The notes beneath the pieces are model-generated. The model had not been told where the DNA came from and did not search any database. It saw only the letters and a list, made by a program, of their open reading frames with translations. Shown piece after piece: positions 23,390 to 35,689 of a stretch of 64,000 nt of DNA. How positions within the stretch are numbered: position 1 is the first letter of the stretch; each line of letters opens with the position of its first letter. The position numbers and the translations under genes were made by a program. Origin of the DNA: Berberis thunbergii (taxonomy: Eukaryota; Streptophyta; Magnoliopsida; Ranunculales; Berberidaceae); NCBI GenBank assembly GCA_003290165.1, contig QNQO01000522.1, forward strand, positions 372,001 to 436,000, in the 5' to 3' direction.

Positions 23390-24120
23390 ACTAGTGTATT
23401 ACCCGTCTTGTTGACACGATAGAAAGTGGGTCCTGAGATTAGAACAAACTTGATTTGTATAAAAATGTAAATTAAAAACAGCCGCAATGAATTCTCCCAA
23501 ACGTTGCTAAAAAATATGGAGTTCATACTCTTTATTTAAATGTGTCTTAAGATGTTCATTTCACACTTTGATTAATATTAAAAATTACAACATTAAATGC
23601 ATTAGACTTGTTTAAATTGCATATGACGTTAAATGTATATTTGAAAACTTAAGTGTTTGTATTGATCATTGGTTTCATTGGAAAGATCTTCAAAATGCGT
23701 TCAAAAATATCAAATTTATTAAAATCTGACAATTAATTAGATAGTTATTGCTATTTTAATTTTTTTAAAACACACAAAAAATTCTCTCTCCACATTCGAT
23801 CAATTTTTTCATTTTCTTTGCTCTTCTACATGTTATATAATTACAAATACGTAATTGTAGAAATGAATCTCAACAATCAACAACTTCTCAACTCTCAATC
23901 ATAGCTCTCTTTTATCTCCAAATGCTTATGAATAGTAAAAAACATATATAGGTGACTTGTAATATATATTAGCACGTTACATATGTTTTTGACACCCCAC
24001 ACACACTTTTTGCTTCTAATTATCATGCTTTGGACACTCACCACCATTCCCATGAATCAGTTCCATAAAAATTCAAATTTCAAATGTACTAATTTTTTTG
24101 AGGTGCAAACCTATGTTACG
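23390..24120 (+). repeat. unclassified AT-rich dispersed repeat, copy 1
   Basis: It shares with copy 2 the ordered blocks AAGTGTTTGTATTGATCATT, then TTGGAAAGATCTTC-like, AAAATCTGACAA, ATAGAAATGAATCT-like, and TTTTTGAGGTGCA. It starts near TACTAGTGTATTACCCG, similar to the outer end of copy 3. No ORF, no terminal inverted repeat seen. Confidence 0.65.
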
Positions 24121-24885
24121 GTAAAAATACTATGTTTTTTTAGATTCAAACTCTGCTAAAACTATAATCGATTAAATGTTCCGAGTCTTTGTTTGAATGT
24201 TCATTGAAATGTCGGTGTGTTTATTTGAAAATATTAAAAATACTTAAGGCGTGAAAATATTAAAAAATACTTACATGTTTTTAATAATAAAATACATATT
24301 TCAAAATTTTAAGTGTTTGTATTGATCATTAGCGTTGTTGGAAATTTTTTCGAAAATGTATTTCAATGATATCAAATTTACCAAAATCTGACAACTATGT
24401 ACATAATTATAATAATAAAACCTAATACTTTCTCTCTCACAACATGTACACCACACCAATTTTTTTTCACCATTTTTAATTTTATACTTACAAATATCCC
24501 ATTATAGAAATGAATCTTAACCCTCAACAAATTTACCAACTTTCAATCATAATTTTATCTCCAATCCTTATGATTTGATGTTTCTCATAGTCAATATTGA
24601 GCAATAAAACATCATTCTAAATTGTAATATTGAGTAACATATTACCCGTGTCATTGGTACTCTACATCCATTTTTTTGCTATTAATTATAATGAACTGGA
24701 CACCTCCACTAGCATCCCTACCATTAGATGCCCTCAATAAGTTTCATTAAAATAATTTATAATTTACAATGTAAACTAAGTTCTTTGAGGTGCATGCCTA
24801 TTTTACGTAAAACTAATAAATTATTTAGAGTCAAAGTTGGTTAAAATTATAATCTATTGAATGTTCGGGATCTTTTAAAAAAAAA
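24121..24885 (+). repeat. unclassified AT-rich dispersed repeat, copy 2
   Basis: It lies directly after copy 1 with the same block order at an offset of about 655 bp, for example AAGTGTTTGTATTGATCATT at about 24310 against 23650. The arrangement is a tandem duplication or two independent side-by-side insertions. It ends close to an A-rich run at about 24880 next to LINE B's 3' region. Confidence 0.62.
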
Positions 24886-25342
24886 ATTAAACCTTTGTTA
24901 TGGAGAGACATTTGTAGAATGCCAGGCCTTCATTAACAATGCTAAAAAAAATGGGCTGAAAAACAATACAATGGTGTACATTTCAACTTTACCCATTATC
25001 TACTAGACTCAAATTATTTTCTAGTATATGTTGTATGCAATCTATCAAAAATAACTAGAGTCCAAGTTTTTCACGTCAATGTAACTTCATCAGATGACCT
25101 GTAATTTTTATCATCTTGTGCCAAAGACGACAAATGATCAGCCACTAAATTTACTTATCTGAAAACGTGAATGCAAACACAATCCCATTTCCTAATGACC
25201 AAGGAACTCTCATTCCATTAAACCATCCTCTTACCAATAGAGAATCAATTTGAATAATAACTCTACCAATCCTCAACCCCAAACAAAACTTCAACCCTTC
25301 CAAACAAATCATGGACTCTGCTTTATTGCCAGAGAACCCATT

Positions 25343-28300
25343 ATCATCATCATCATCATCAAAGCCCATTCCAGATATTTTCGAGGCCGGCTACATGGAT
25401 TTTGGTTCTCCAATCAATGCGGTCTTCCCACATATCCTCGCCTAATCCAAGCTCAATGATATCTTTGTTCACCGCCTTCAACCAAGTTTTCAACGGTCGT
25501 CCCCTCCGTTACACCTTCCATTAAGTTGTCAATCTAGACATTTTCTAATTAGCGCCGTGCTTGGTCTCCTTCGCACATGATCAAACCAAGTTAAACGCTT
25601 TTCTCTAATTTTGTTCTCTATGGGTGCTACACCTAAGTATCTCCTAATTCTTTCATTTCTAATTTTATCCTTACGAGTTTTACCACACATCCACCTTAAC
25701 ATAAGCATATCTTCTACTGCCATCCTATGCGTATGTTGTCCCGTAGTAACCAAACATTTTGAATCGTATAGTATGGTTGGTCGAACAATTGTCTTATAGC
25801 ATTTCCCTTTTATCCTTGCAGGCATCCTTCTATCGCATAATACTCCTGACATCATTCTCCATTTCAACCAACCAGCTTTAATCCTATGGTCTACATCTTC
25901 TCCAATAGTCCCATTCTTTTGAATTATAGATCCTAGATATCGAAAAGCCTCACACTATGGGACCTCTACACATTCGATCTCATTGCAATACTCCTCCCTC
26001 TTGGTTCACAACCAAAGTTGCACACTAGATATTTCGTCTTCGAACGGCTAATTCTAAAACCTTTACTCTCTAAAGCCGTCCGCCACCTATCTAATTTATG
26101 ACCTAAACCTGCACTAGTCTCATCAATTGAGACAATATCATCTGCAAATAACATGCATCAAGGTACATCTTCTTCCAAATGACTCATCAACTCATCCAGA
26201 ACAAAGCAAAAAGATATGACTTAACGCCGACCCTTGATGTAGTCCTACTGACACTGAAAATTCACTGGACACCCCACCTGCTCCGCGAACACTTGTTACA
26301 GTCCTTTCATACATATCCTTAATGATATCGACATAACATTGAGACACTTTCTTCCTTTCAAGCACCCACCAAATTAACTCCCTGAGGACTCTATCATATG
26401 CTTTTTCCAGATCAATAAAAACCATATGCAAACTCTTACGTGCCTCTTGGTATTTTTCTATAGTTTTCCTATAGTTTTCCTAAGTCTTTGTTCTATAACC
26501 CTCTCCCAAAGTTTCATCGTATGACTTATAAGCTTTATCTCTCTATAGTTTGAGCAATTCTGGATATCCCATTTTTTTCTTATAAATTGGTACCACAATG
26601 CTATGTCTCCATGAATCTGGCATTTTTCTAGTTTCTAAAATCCTATTAAAGAGCTTAGTTAGCCATTGAATTCCAACTTCTCCCAGACATTTCTATACTT
26701 CAATTGGTATATCATCTGGTCCAATGACCTTCATTGTCTTCATTCTTCTTAAAGCTTCTCTCACTTCTATGACACTAACTCTGTGATGGAACACGCGATC
26801 TCTCCCTTCCTGTGAAGCATACCCCTCCAAGTTTAACTCCCCTACATGTGTTCCATTGAGTATGTTTCAAAAGTAATCATTCCATCTATCTAAATAGTTT
26901 TATCCTGCATTAAAACTCTTCCATCCTCATGCTTAACACACTTAACATGACTCAAGTCCCTAATTTTTCGTTCTTTAGCTTTAGCTATCTTGAAAATATC
27001 CTTCTCCCCTTCCTTTGTACCTAGCCTATTATAAATATTGTCATATGCTTTCTTCTTACTTCCCCTACTGTTTTACTACTCAACTTCTTAGCTTGCTTAT
27101 AAAGCTCATAAGACTCTAGGCACCTATCTTTTTGCCACTCCTTAAAACATCTTTTCTTTTTCGCAATGGTTTGTTGCATATCAGCGTTCCACCACCATGT
27201 CTCCTTACCATATAAACCTCCTCTTTTGGCCTCTCCTAACTCTTCCTTCACACATCTTATTCGATTTGCCAAATGTTCAAAAAGATCCGCGCTACTAGTC
27301 CTATCCTTTGGTTCGAGACTCTCCCAACCCTCTGAAACTGACTGGCCACCCAAAATCTTCTTTTAAAAATTTTGGCACACATCTCCCTGTAAGGTTCACA
27401 ACTTAGTTCTCGGTCTAACCTGTTCTATAGCAATACGACCCCTACTCTTAAGACAAAAATCGAGAACTAACAGCCTATGTTGGTTTGTCAGACACTTCCC
27501 TGGTATAACCTTACAATTTTTACACCTACCTAAATCGTGTCTCCTAACAAGAAAATAATCAATTTGACTTCTATTGCGCCCACTCGCAAAGGTTACCAAG
27601 TGATCTTTCCTCTTCTTATAAAAACTATTTACGATCCCAAAATCCTGAGCTAAAGCAAAATCTATAATAGAAATCCCCATAGTGTTTCGATCCCCAAATC
27701 CTTGACCTCTAGGTACCCTCTCATACCCAACTCTATCCTTACCGACATGGCCATTCAAATCCCCGCTTAGGAAACCCTATTGGAAGAGGGAATTCCAAAG
27801 ACTAACTCCTCTAAAGAGTCCCAAAAATCATTCTTAGTCTCCTCGTCCAAACCCACTTGGGGTGCATACGCACTAATAACATGCACTATCTCTAGCTCTA
27901 AAGCTAATTTAATACTTATGATTCTATCCCCAAACCTCCTAACGTCGACTACTGTATCCTTAAAAACTTTATCTACCACTATTCCCACTCCATTCCTAGT
28001 TCCATCTTTACCAGAATAGAAGAGTTTGAAGCCTCTTCCTAAATCTTTAGCCTTGTTCCCCTTCCATTATGTCTCTTGAAGGCAAACTATGTTTACTTTC
28101 CTCCTACGCAGGGCATCCACTAATTCTATTGTCTTACACGTCAAGGTTCCTATGTTCCAAGAGGCTAATCTAATCATTCTATCTATAGCTCTAACCTGGA
28201 CTAGCTTCTTTACTCGCCCCCGCCCAGAATTGTGCGAGAACCCTTGCCTATTTAACACGATAGCCGGGTGCCGCTGCAGTGCGCCTTGCTCATTTGTCAC

Positions 28301-28405
28301 TACACCCGAGCGTAGGTGCAACGCGTCGCTTATAGCGAGGGACACCCTATCATTCTGCATTAATCTATACCACCAACCATGTTTTTCACCCTAGGATCAC
28401 CATCC
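25343..28405 (-). mobile_element. RTE-clade LINE, nearly full length, inactive
   Basis: It lies on the minus strand within LINE B. The order is endonuclease, then reverse transcriptase, in one long degenerate frame that ends at 25359. It is followed by a short (TGA)n tail, seen as ATC repeats at 25343-25360, and such short tandem 3' tails are characteristic of RTE elements. It shows no poly(A). The 5' end is about 28405, where LINE B similarity stops. A target-site duplication could not be assigned. Confidence 0.8.
25359..28360 (-). pseudogene. RTE endonuclease-reverse transcriptase ORF
   Basis: The N-terminal endonuclease contains LASWNIGTLTCKTIEL and VNIVCLQET (28170-28070), then NGHVGKDRVGYERV, RSQIDYFLVRRHDL and NQHRLLVLDF (27758-27440). 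These are the usual Asn, Glu, Asp and His positions of the APE-type nuclease. The RT part shows FIDLEKAYDRV (26420, motif A), VGLHQGSALSH (26240, motif B) and [13 protein letters not shown] (26154, catalytic box intact). The C-terminus ends with EDRIDWRTKIHVAGLENI. Frame changes and stops occur between these blocks. An active copy would nick DNA and copy its RNA at the break. Confidence 0.8.
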
Positions 28406-30235
28406 TATCTTGCCAACCCATCTATATGAAGAACATACCAGCCTATTGGCGGGCAATTTCAATACAAAACTAATGGAGTTTCTACCTTACAATGCTTAAT
28501 TTCAAGTCCAAGCTTCCGAATGTCAACATCCTCTTTCCAATTCCCTTTGGGAATAAAACTGTGATTAACCAGTCGAAGCCAATCACAGACCTTCAAAATC
28601 AAAAAATGGATATTCCAACTTTTGTCCGAGTACCTCTTCACATTCCTTTGGACCCAAATGTTTTTCCAAGGAATAAAAAATGGGGTCAACTGAAACAACA
28701 CCCCACCCAGAAAAATTAATTGAAGCACTTTGAAACCAGATTTTTTGCATGGAATAAACCTCTATCGAGAATCGCGCACGAACCTCGAACACCATGTCAA
28801 AATGAGACAAAACCTGGCTTACCAACTCGCCTTCCATAAAGAGATGTTTAGTCAATTCAATATCTGGAAAACTGCAGTAGCTACAATTTGAAACCAATGA
28901 CACACCATACACATGTACCTCCCTGTCAACCAGAATTGTTCTTTTTCAAAATTCTCCAGACCAACACCAAAATTTTGGTCGGGGGAAGGGGATGCCACAA
29001 TTTTGTATAAACCAAGTCTGGATCACCTCTAATCTCACTTTCTTAAAAATAGATTTCACTGTGAACACACCATCTACACTGGGCTTCCAAACTCGAACAT
29101 CTATGAGTTTATTCCCAATCTATTGTTATACGCCTCTAAACCTGCTCAATGAATCCAAACCACCTTCCATTATAAATGACCTCCTTAATGCAAAGTCGAT
29201 CCTGATCAAAAGCAAGTATAATTTGTTTCTTAAAGGAAGCTCCGTCCAACCAATTTTCTTCAAAGAAACTAGAATTTCTAGCACCAACTTGCAAAGTAGA
29301 CAAGTGAAATATTTCCAAATGCAATTGCAACAATTCCCTGATAAATATCGAGGAAACTCTCTTCACATCATAGACCTAAATTGATTGTTTCCCATGAAAA
29401 ATTTTACGCCTCATGTACACAGCCCATAAGGACTTCGCATTAATCATATTCCAAAACGCTTTCAATCTGAAAGCCTTAACAACATGCACCATACTTCTAA
29501 AAGACAACCCCTTTTCCCTAACTGCCAAACACATTTTGGACCAACTAACTCAATGTCTTTTATTTCTCCCTTCATGGTCAACCCAGAAAAAAGTTTGAAA
29601 TAATACTCTACACTTGTTCTAGAATCGCTTTTGGTACAAAAGTTGCAGCAATCGTGTGTATCAAAATAGAGCACAACACATGTCTGATCAAAATAATACG
29701 CCCTTGGAGATAGTAACCTCGTTTTCTACCCTTTTATCTGACGCTGAATTTTATTTATTAGATTGTCAAAAAACATGATCCGACATCTGCCTTGATAAAA
29801 CGGGAAGCCAAGATATGTTAATCGACCTTCTTATGTTGAAAACCCGTCCAGTCTTTAATTAAATCAAGTATGTCCTTTGGAGTTTTTTTATAACAGACAA
29901 ATAAGCTTTACGTCGCATTTAATTTTTGACCCGAAGCCTCATAATATTCATTTAAAAAATCTAAGCAACCCAATATTGACAACTTCCTCCCATTAAAAAA
30001 TATAAGAGTATCATCTGCGTATAACAAATGCGTTAATGAAAGACAATTCGTTGGTGTGTAGAAGTAGCCTATTTGCTTCAAACCCCTATTCAAAACTCCA
30101 GCAGCAATGACGAATAAAAGAGTGGAAAGTAGTTCCCCTTGCCTGATACCTCTGGAGGATTTAAGAAACCCATTATATACTCCCTGCAATAAAACTGAAA
30201 AACCACACTATGTGGAACAATTCGACAGTAGATGG

Positions 30236-31230
30236 CATGCCATCGAGGAATGTAGACACAACCATATACTTAATACTTAGACCTTGCAACAAACCATGGT
30301 CTAGAGCTACCCTCTTGGGCACGAACAAGTTGGATACAAGTAGAAACCAATGATACACTTTCGCACTTACAAATATTGCACTCACAGGTTTCCTTTCATA
30401 CAACCTTTTACAACATTGGAGAAAAACCTCCCATAAAATAAAAGGGTCATTAAGTTGAAGAGGATGCTAACCACGGATGATCAGCCAACACATCAAAACC
30501 ACCCTGTGAGCAACGAAAAAAACTCGACAAGCCTACGAATATGCACATAAAAGCACATTCAAAGTGCATCCGAACTCTTTTGCTAATTCACCTTCAATAA
30601 ATAAATGTTTCATTGTCTCTTCCCCTGAATTAACACAACAACAACACATTGAAGCCAGATTGAATCCAATGCGGCGAAGCTCACCATTCACTGGTCCCTA
30701 TGAATGATCTTCCATGCCAACATTGAAATTTTCGTGGGCAATGGAAAATGAAAAATAAGGGAGCAAGTCTTGTCGACATCTTTTATATTTTGCAACATTC
30801 AAACGCAAATCTGGTGGAGAAGATACCATTGTTTGAGTCTGTCCAAATCCACACATCTAGCTCACTCGGATCACCTTGTATCTATTGTTTATACAGAGCA
30901 GACGCTCTTTGTTTATGAACATCGCCCAAAGATTCAAAAATTTCCATTCTCATTCTGTTCAAATAAGACCACTCGTCCTCTCTAATTGCTCAGCAAACTC
31001 TATCAAACAATTCAAACTGTACCCAACATTCACAAAAAAAATCTAACATTGCCAACATCAATTTTCCAAGTCGAGTGATGGACCCAAATATTGCACAATT
31101 CTAGCAACTCCTTAACAAAAGGGGACATCCCAACCATCACCAACTGCTGACTCAACGACAAGCTTTCCTTCAAATATTTCCTTATCATATATACTGCCCA
31201 TAAGGAATTCGAGGTCACTAAATTCCATAA
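30236..31230 (-). pseudogene. LINE A zf-RVT and connection region
   Basis: The RT-to-zinc linker gives NSLWAVYMIRKYLKESLSLS (31210). The zinc-binding region near 30640 reads CCCCVNSGEETMKHLFIEGE. The connection region (about 30440-30240) gives PFILWEVFLQCCKRLYERKP and SAKVYHWFLLVSNLFVPK. It aligns block by block with LINE B at 28700-28470 (PFFIPWKNIWVQRNVKRYSD, WLRLVNHSFIPKGNW). The similarity stops at about 30236, where LINE B's RT begins. Confidence 0.7.
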
Positions 31231-31739
31231 GGACTTAATTCAGAAAGCTTTCATAACATTAGTAACATCTCGTAGACCTAGACCCTTCTCATCTGTAGGC
31301 ACACTTAGGCAACTCCATGCAACCAATTTGTTTTTTATGTCGACCTTCATGACCCCCCAAAAAATACTATGCTATTATTTTCTGAATGGCCTCCATAACC
31401 TTTACCAGAACACATGTCACAGCTAAGGTGCGAACAAACATCGAGCAAAGAACATGTCGAATCAGAATTAGTCTTCCACTCTGAGAGAGCAGATGAACCT
31501 TAAATTCTTTAATTTATTTGAATTTTCTGAACCAAATAATCAAAGAAGACAATCCTGTAGTGACCCTGATAAATGGGAACTCCCAAATACTTCATAGGAA
31601 ATGCTCTAACCAGAGTCCAATCCATTGTTTAATAAGAACCACTATCTCTACTGGATCCTTATAACTTAGAACAAAATAACTCTTTCCCACATTTACTTTC
31701 TCACTAGAAGCTGCACAATACCTGTTCAGAAAGATAATA

Positions 31740-33341
31740 CACCCCATAATTGATTATTTCCTTCCATTCAGGAAAAACAAAGTATGATCTGCATACAAAA
31801 GATGAGTAATGGGCACACACAATCTAAGCGTGTAATAGAAACCAATTTCATCATTATGAATTGCTCTAGTAAGCCCCTACTAAGAATTTCCACGACAATA
31901 ACAAACAAAATAGGAGACAATGAATCACCTGTCTTAACCATCGTGAAGACTGAAATTGACCTTGAAATTTTCCTTGCATCAAAACCAAAAAAGAGAATTT
32001 AGTAACACAAATTTGAAATAGATAAACAATATATGCTATCAAAACAAACTTTCTTAAGACAAAAGAGGAAACCCCATTTCAGCCTATTGTATGCTTATTC
32101 CATGTCAAGTTTAAATATAACATTACGTCCAACCACTTTTGTCCAATAGTCCTCAACAATTTTTGGGCCAAACCAATATTTTTCCTAATGAGCCTACCCT
32201 TAACAGATGCTCCATGTTCATGTGAAATAATCCCCGAAAGAATCTCTGACAGCCGAGAGCATAAAGTTTTACTCAACACCTTATAAACCACATTACACAA
32301 GCTTATAGGCCTAAAATCTGTGAATGTATGTGGATCGTCTCCATTGGGAATCAAAACAATAAAATTGATAGTATATGCTCCTGGCAGATCAAATCCCCTG
32401 AAAAACTCTTTAGTCGCTTCCCATATCAATCACAATAATATATGATGAGAGTTGGGCTTAGGAACAGTGATTTGTATGTATGTCTTCAAACTGATTTTGG
32501 GTTGCCCAATGCCCTCCCACTTTATAATATCTTACAACTAAAAATCAAAAGGCGTGGTAAAAGTAGCAAAGGGTGTTTAAGTCTTTATATGAAAAACTGT
32601 ATTACATTTTTTTACATTGCCCTCCCAATTTAAAATTATTTACAATCAACCTCAGCTCCTCCAAGTATTTATAAATAGGCCCTTACATCTAACATTTGCA
32701 TTTTCCATTTTGCCCTCCACATTTCAAAAAATTTTCAATCCAAACCAACCCCTCTTAAACATCGATAAATTATACCTAGGCCCCAAACATAATTCATTTA
32801 AAGCCCCTCAAATTATTTATAAATTATAAAAAGATCCTTACAACTAACTTTTTGATTTCCCATTTTGCAATCCACATTTCATATTCCTACAATCAAAATA
32901 GCCCATCTCAAACATTAATTAATTATAATTTTATTTGAAGAACTCTAATTATTCATAAACTATACATAGACCCTTAAAATTATAAATAATTATTATGTTT
33001 AAAAATTCAATAATAAATTTACTTGTTATTAAATGTTGTAATACAATTAAAAAAAGTACTAAATATCCACACACATGTAGAGCGCATCCACACCCTAGTC
33101 ACAATAACATTCTAACAAACTTGGAAAAAACATGAGATACATTTTTCTTAATCCCTTAGCCCCTCCCCTCAGATACTGGCAACAGGGTTTGAACCCTAGA
33201 CCTCTGATTCCATCCGCCACAAGTGTACTGTTGAACTGGTACCCCCATTGACGCTGTGGCAAATCCATCAGGTCTTGGAGCGTTATCCATGGGAATGCTA
33301 AAGACAATAGTTATGACCTCCTCTTGGCTTGGTGGTCTCAT
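31740..33341 (-). pseudogene. LINE A reverse transcriptase, interrupted
   Basis: The upstream part at 33341-33255 reads PSQEEVITIVFSIPMDNAPR, then PDGFATA. An insert follows. The RT resumes at 32432 with MIWEATKEFFRGFDLPGAYT, FRPISLCNVVYKVLSKTLCS and IISHEHGASVKGR. Motif B is near 31915 (KTGDSLSPILFVIVVEILSR). The catalytic box near 31790 reads LLYADH: the second essential aspartate is a histidine codon at 31784-31786, so the enzyme is dead even without its frameshifts. Confidence 0.78.
33129..33250 (-). repeat. possible tRNA-derived SINE inside LINE A RT
   Basis: On the minus strand GGGTACCAGTTCAACAGTAC is followed about 45 bp later by GGTCTAGGGTTCAAACCCTG. The latter matches a Pol III B-box (GGTTCRANNCC), and the former is a weak A-box. 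The segment lies exactly where LINE similarity is interrupted. The AT-rich DNA from about 32440 to 33128 may belong to a second insert. There is no clear duplication. Confidence 0.4.
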
Positions 33342-33386
33342 CTACACATTACACTCCTCCTGCTGAATAAGACAAGGGATGCAATC

Positions 33387-33482
33387 TAGTAACCTGTGAT
33401 CTTCTCAGTACCCTTTTGTGGCTAACACATGCTGAAAGAAATGGTTAGCACAAAAGGGTACTGAGAAGATCACAGGTTACTA
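33387..33482. repeat. near-perfect inverted duplication (39-bp arms)
   Basis: The arms are 33387-33426 and 33444-33482 with a 17-nt loop. They differ by a single extra base (GTGGCTAAC against GTGCTAAC on the complement). The core is CTGTGATCTTCTCAGTACCC. Outside and inside it a further weaker inverted pair exists (GAAAGAAATGGTTAGC and GCTAGCCATTTCTTTC at about 33433 and 33507). Confidence 0.9.
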
Positions 33483-33929
33483 ATCAAAAAGAAATTTTAA
33501 GAGAGGCTAGCCATTTCTTTCGCGTTTGAATTTTACTGAAGCAAAAAAAAAATTTACTGAAGCAAAAAAAAAATTATACCCGCCTTTCCTTCTTTCGTTT
33601 CTAGTTCACCTGAGTTTTGTTTTCAATATATTTCTTCCTGAGACGGTGCTAACTTATACTCCACCTAGCATTTATTCAAACTAACACTAGTATTGATATT
33701 CCAGTCATTTATAAGTGCAAACTCCAAACTTTAGATTTCATCCTTGATACTTCTCAGTCTTGAAAAGATATTCCCAAAATTTATTTGTTCCAAATTTTCA
33801 AGGGATTTCTCATATTTTAAATTTTAAAATCAAACTTGTTATTAACATTTGCATGCGGACCATCCATATTCCAAGACTGTTCAACAAAATATAAAATTTT
33901 CATGTGTAGTTCGCATTCTCTGAAATCTA

Positions 33930-34330
33930 AAAGGTGTCATATCTGCTCATGCGCACAAAGGCAAGGACACTAGCAAAGGGTAATGATCAGATCACGTGCG
34001 ATGCAAGTGTTCAATCTAAGCATGCAACACAACTATTTTTCCATTCAACACTCATAAGGAACCTATCCAACCTAGCCCATGTTCTATTGGCTCCTTTCAA
34101 TTATAGCACCAAGTATAATGAAGGCCACTAAAACGCACATCCGTAAGACCGCAAGCCTCAACGCAACTAGAAAATTCCTCCATTGCCATATGATTCGGGT
34201 GAACTCGCCAAAATTTTCATTCTCTGACAAAACCACATTTAAAGCCCCACTGATTAACCAGGGCACGTAAAGACCCATCGCAAACTGCTCTGATTCATCC
34301 GAAAACCTCTCCGTTCCATCGTAATACATT
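33930..34330 (-). pseudogene. LINE A endonuclease fragment
   Basis: The reading VPWLISGALNVVLSENENFG is the endonuclease core, where family members have GDFN (here GALN, so the catalytic Asp is lost). After a frameshift it continues with EACGLTDVRFSGLHYTW and reaches SDHYPLLV near 33985. The N-terminal half (toward 34800) is too degraded for me to read. Confidence 0.68.
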
Positions 34331-35059
34331 TTGCATAAACAAAGGATATAAGAAGATTGTGATTAGTCATAGCACCTTCACACTACTTTTATATCATTAT
34401 ACCAAAAAAATTCAAAATTTACCTCCCATAGCTTCATTTCACGCAAATAGTGGTTTAAAATGTTTTTCATCCCAACTCCATATGTCTACTGGCATCAATC
34501 ATTGGTTTTGCAACCACCAGAAGCTTAATACTGTATTCCTGCACTAACTTTTAATTCGGCTACGAGTTACTCTATTCCCCACGCCCCGCACATTTCAGAA
34601 CATTATATTGTCAATCATTTTTATTAGTAGTCGCAGGAGTTTTCTAGTGTCATACGTTCCCCTACTAGAACTTTTCCTTTACCATTTTTTTCTTCTTCAG
34701 ATTTTCACCATTTGATACAGTTCCCGAATCCTCTTCCAAACTTGATGGGTTGCAACAAATATCTTCATTATTCAATTGGGTTTATTCATCAATAGGAAGG
34801 ACCATTTTGGGATGGATACCCCCGAGGATGAGCACATCAACAAATTGCACCTTCTTATTTGCTTCCATATATACCTTCCTCACGACCTTGATCAACCTGC
34901 ACATTCCCTAAAACCTCTGCCAAGTTCTCCTGGATGGCCTTATTGGCTTAACTATTTGAATAACCAACATCCCAACAGTCTGACATATAAAGTTCTAAAG
35001 TTTCCTGCTATGTTTAGACAACTTCCCCTGTATCTATTAGCAAATGCTCTGCCTCTACC

Positions 35060-35640
35060 GTGACTGTCTCATCTGCCACATGTTCCTCGATTTTCAAAAT
35101 TAGTGCTCACCACGTCTTCTTGTATGTCATCTTCAGCAAGAATGTTGAACGTGTTCATCGTGGCAACCTGTTCACATGAATGCTTCTCTGTCAGAACCAA
35201 CTGGGCCTGTTGAGCAGGCTTCAAATCAACTCCCTTTGACGGCTTAGAATCACTGCCCCAATTGAATTCTCAGCGCCGGTCGTGCCAACTTCTGTATTAG
35301 GCACTGCTGCCTCCTTGATCACCAGCTTATAAACCTTTTTCACAGGTGCAATACACTTCCTCTTCTTCGCTTATCCACCTTGTTTTTATTCTTCTAATAC
35401 ATGCAAGTTTCTTCTTATAATAAGCCACATCATGCCCAATAAGTAAGCAATACTCACAATATTTGAATCCTAGAAAACTAGTTTTTTTTCCCAAAAACAT
35501 GGCTCCCAGACCATCAATCCTCATCTTGGTCGGAAGATAACCCGACAGGTCCATTTCCACGCATATTTTTTGCGAATTTTTGCCTAGTGAAACAACATGT
35601 ATATGCATCCACCCTCGAGAAAACCCCAAACGAATCCTCT
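35060..35640 (-). pseudogene. LINE A ORF1, C-terminal part with zinc knuckle
   Basis: It gives KICVEMDLSGYLPTKMRIDG, typical of the end of DUF4283, followed by a knuckle FKYCEYCLLIGHDVAYY. The last Cys of the CCHC pattern is Tyr here. Downstream, ATMNTFNILAEDDIQEDV resembles the tail of plant LINE ORF1. ORF1 binds the LINE RNA. It is separated from its N-terminal half by the solo LTR at 35690-39554. Confidence 0.72.
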
Positions 35641-35689
35641 ATTACTTCAAAATCATTGGATGGAAGAACTGCAAAAGAAACTCAGGTAG

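Larger units (their letters stand above)
25079..30230 (-). pseudogene. L1-like LINE B, 5'-truncated, split by an RTE element
   Basis: Reading on the minus strand, the LINE opens inside the RT domain at about 30230. RT motif B reads GFLKSSRGIRQGELLSTLLF and the catalytic box is LLYADDTLIF (about 30008-30020, intact). The RT-to-zinc linker near 29280 gives VGARNSSFFEENWLDG. The zf-RVT region near 28850 gives CSYCSFPDIELTKHLFMEGE. The connection region at 28728-28459 gives WKNIWVQRNVKRYSDKSWNI. RNase H begins at CPPIGWYVLHIDGLA, then the RTE insertion (25343 to about 28405) intervenes. RNase H resumes at 25342 (ESMICLEGLKFCLGLRIG, SLLVRGWFNG) and ends NLVADHLSSLAQDD near 25085. Several frameshifts and stops are present. 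Confidence 0.78.
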
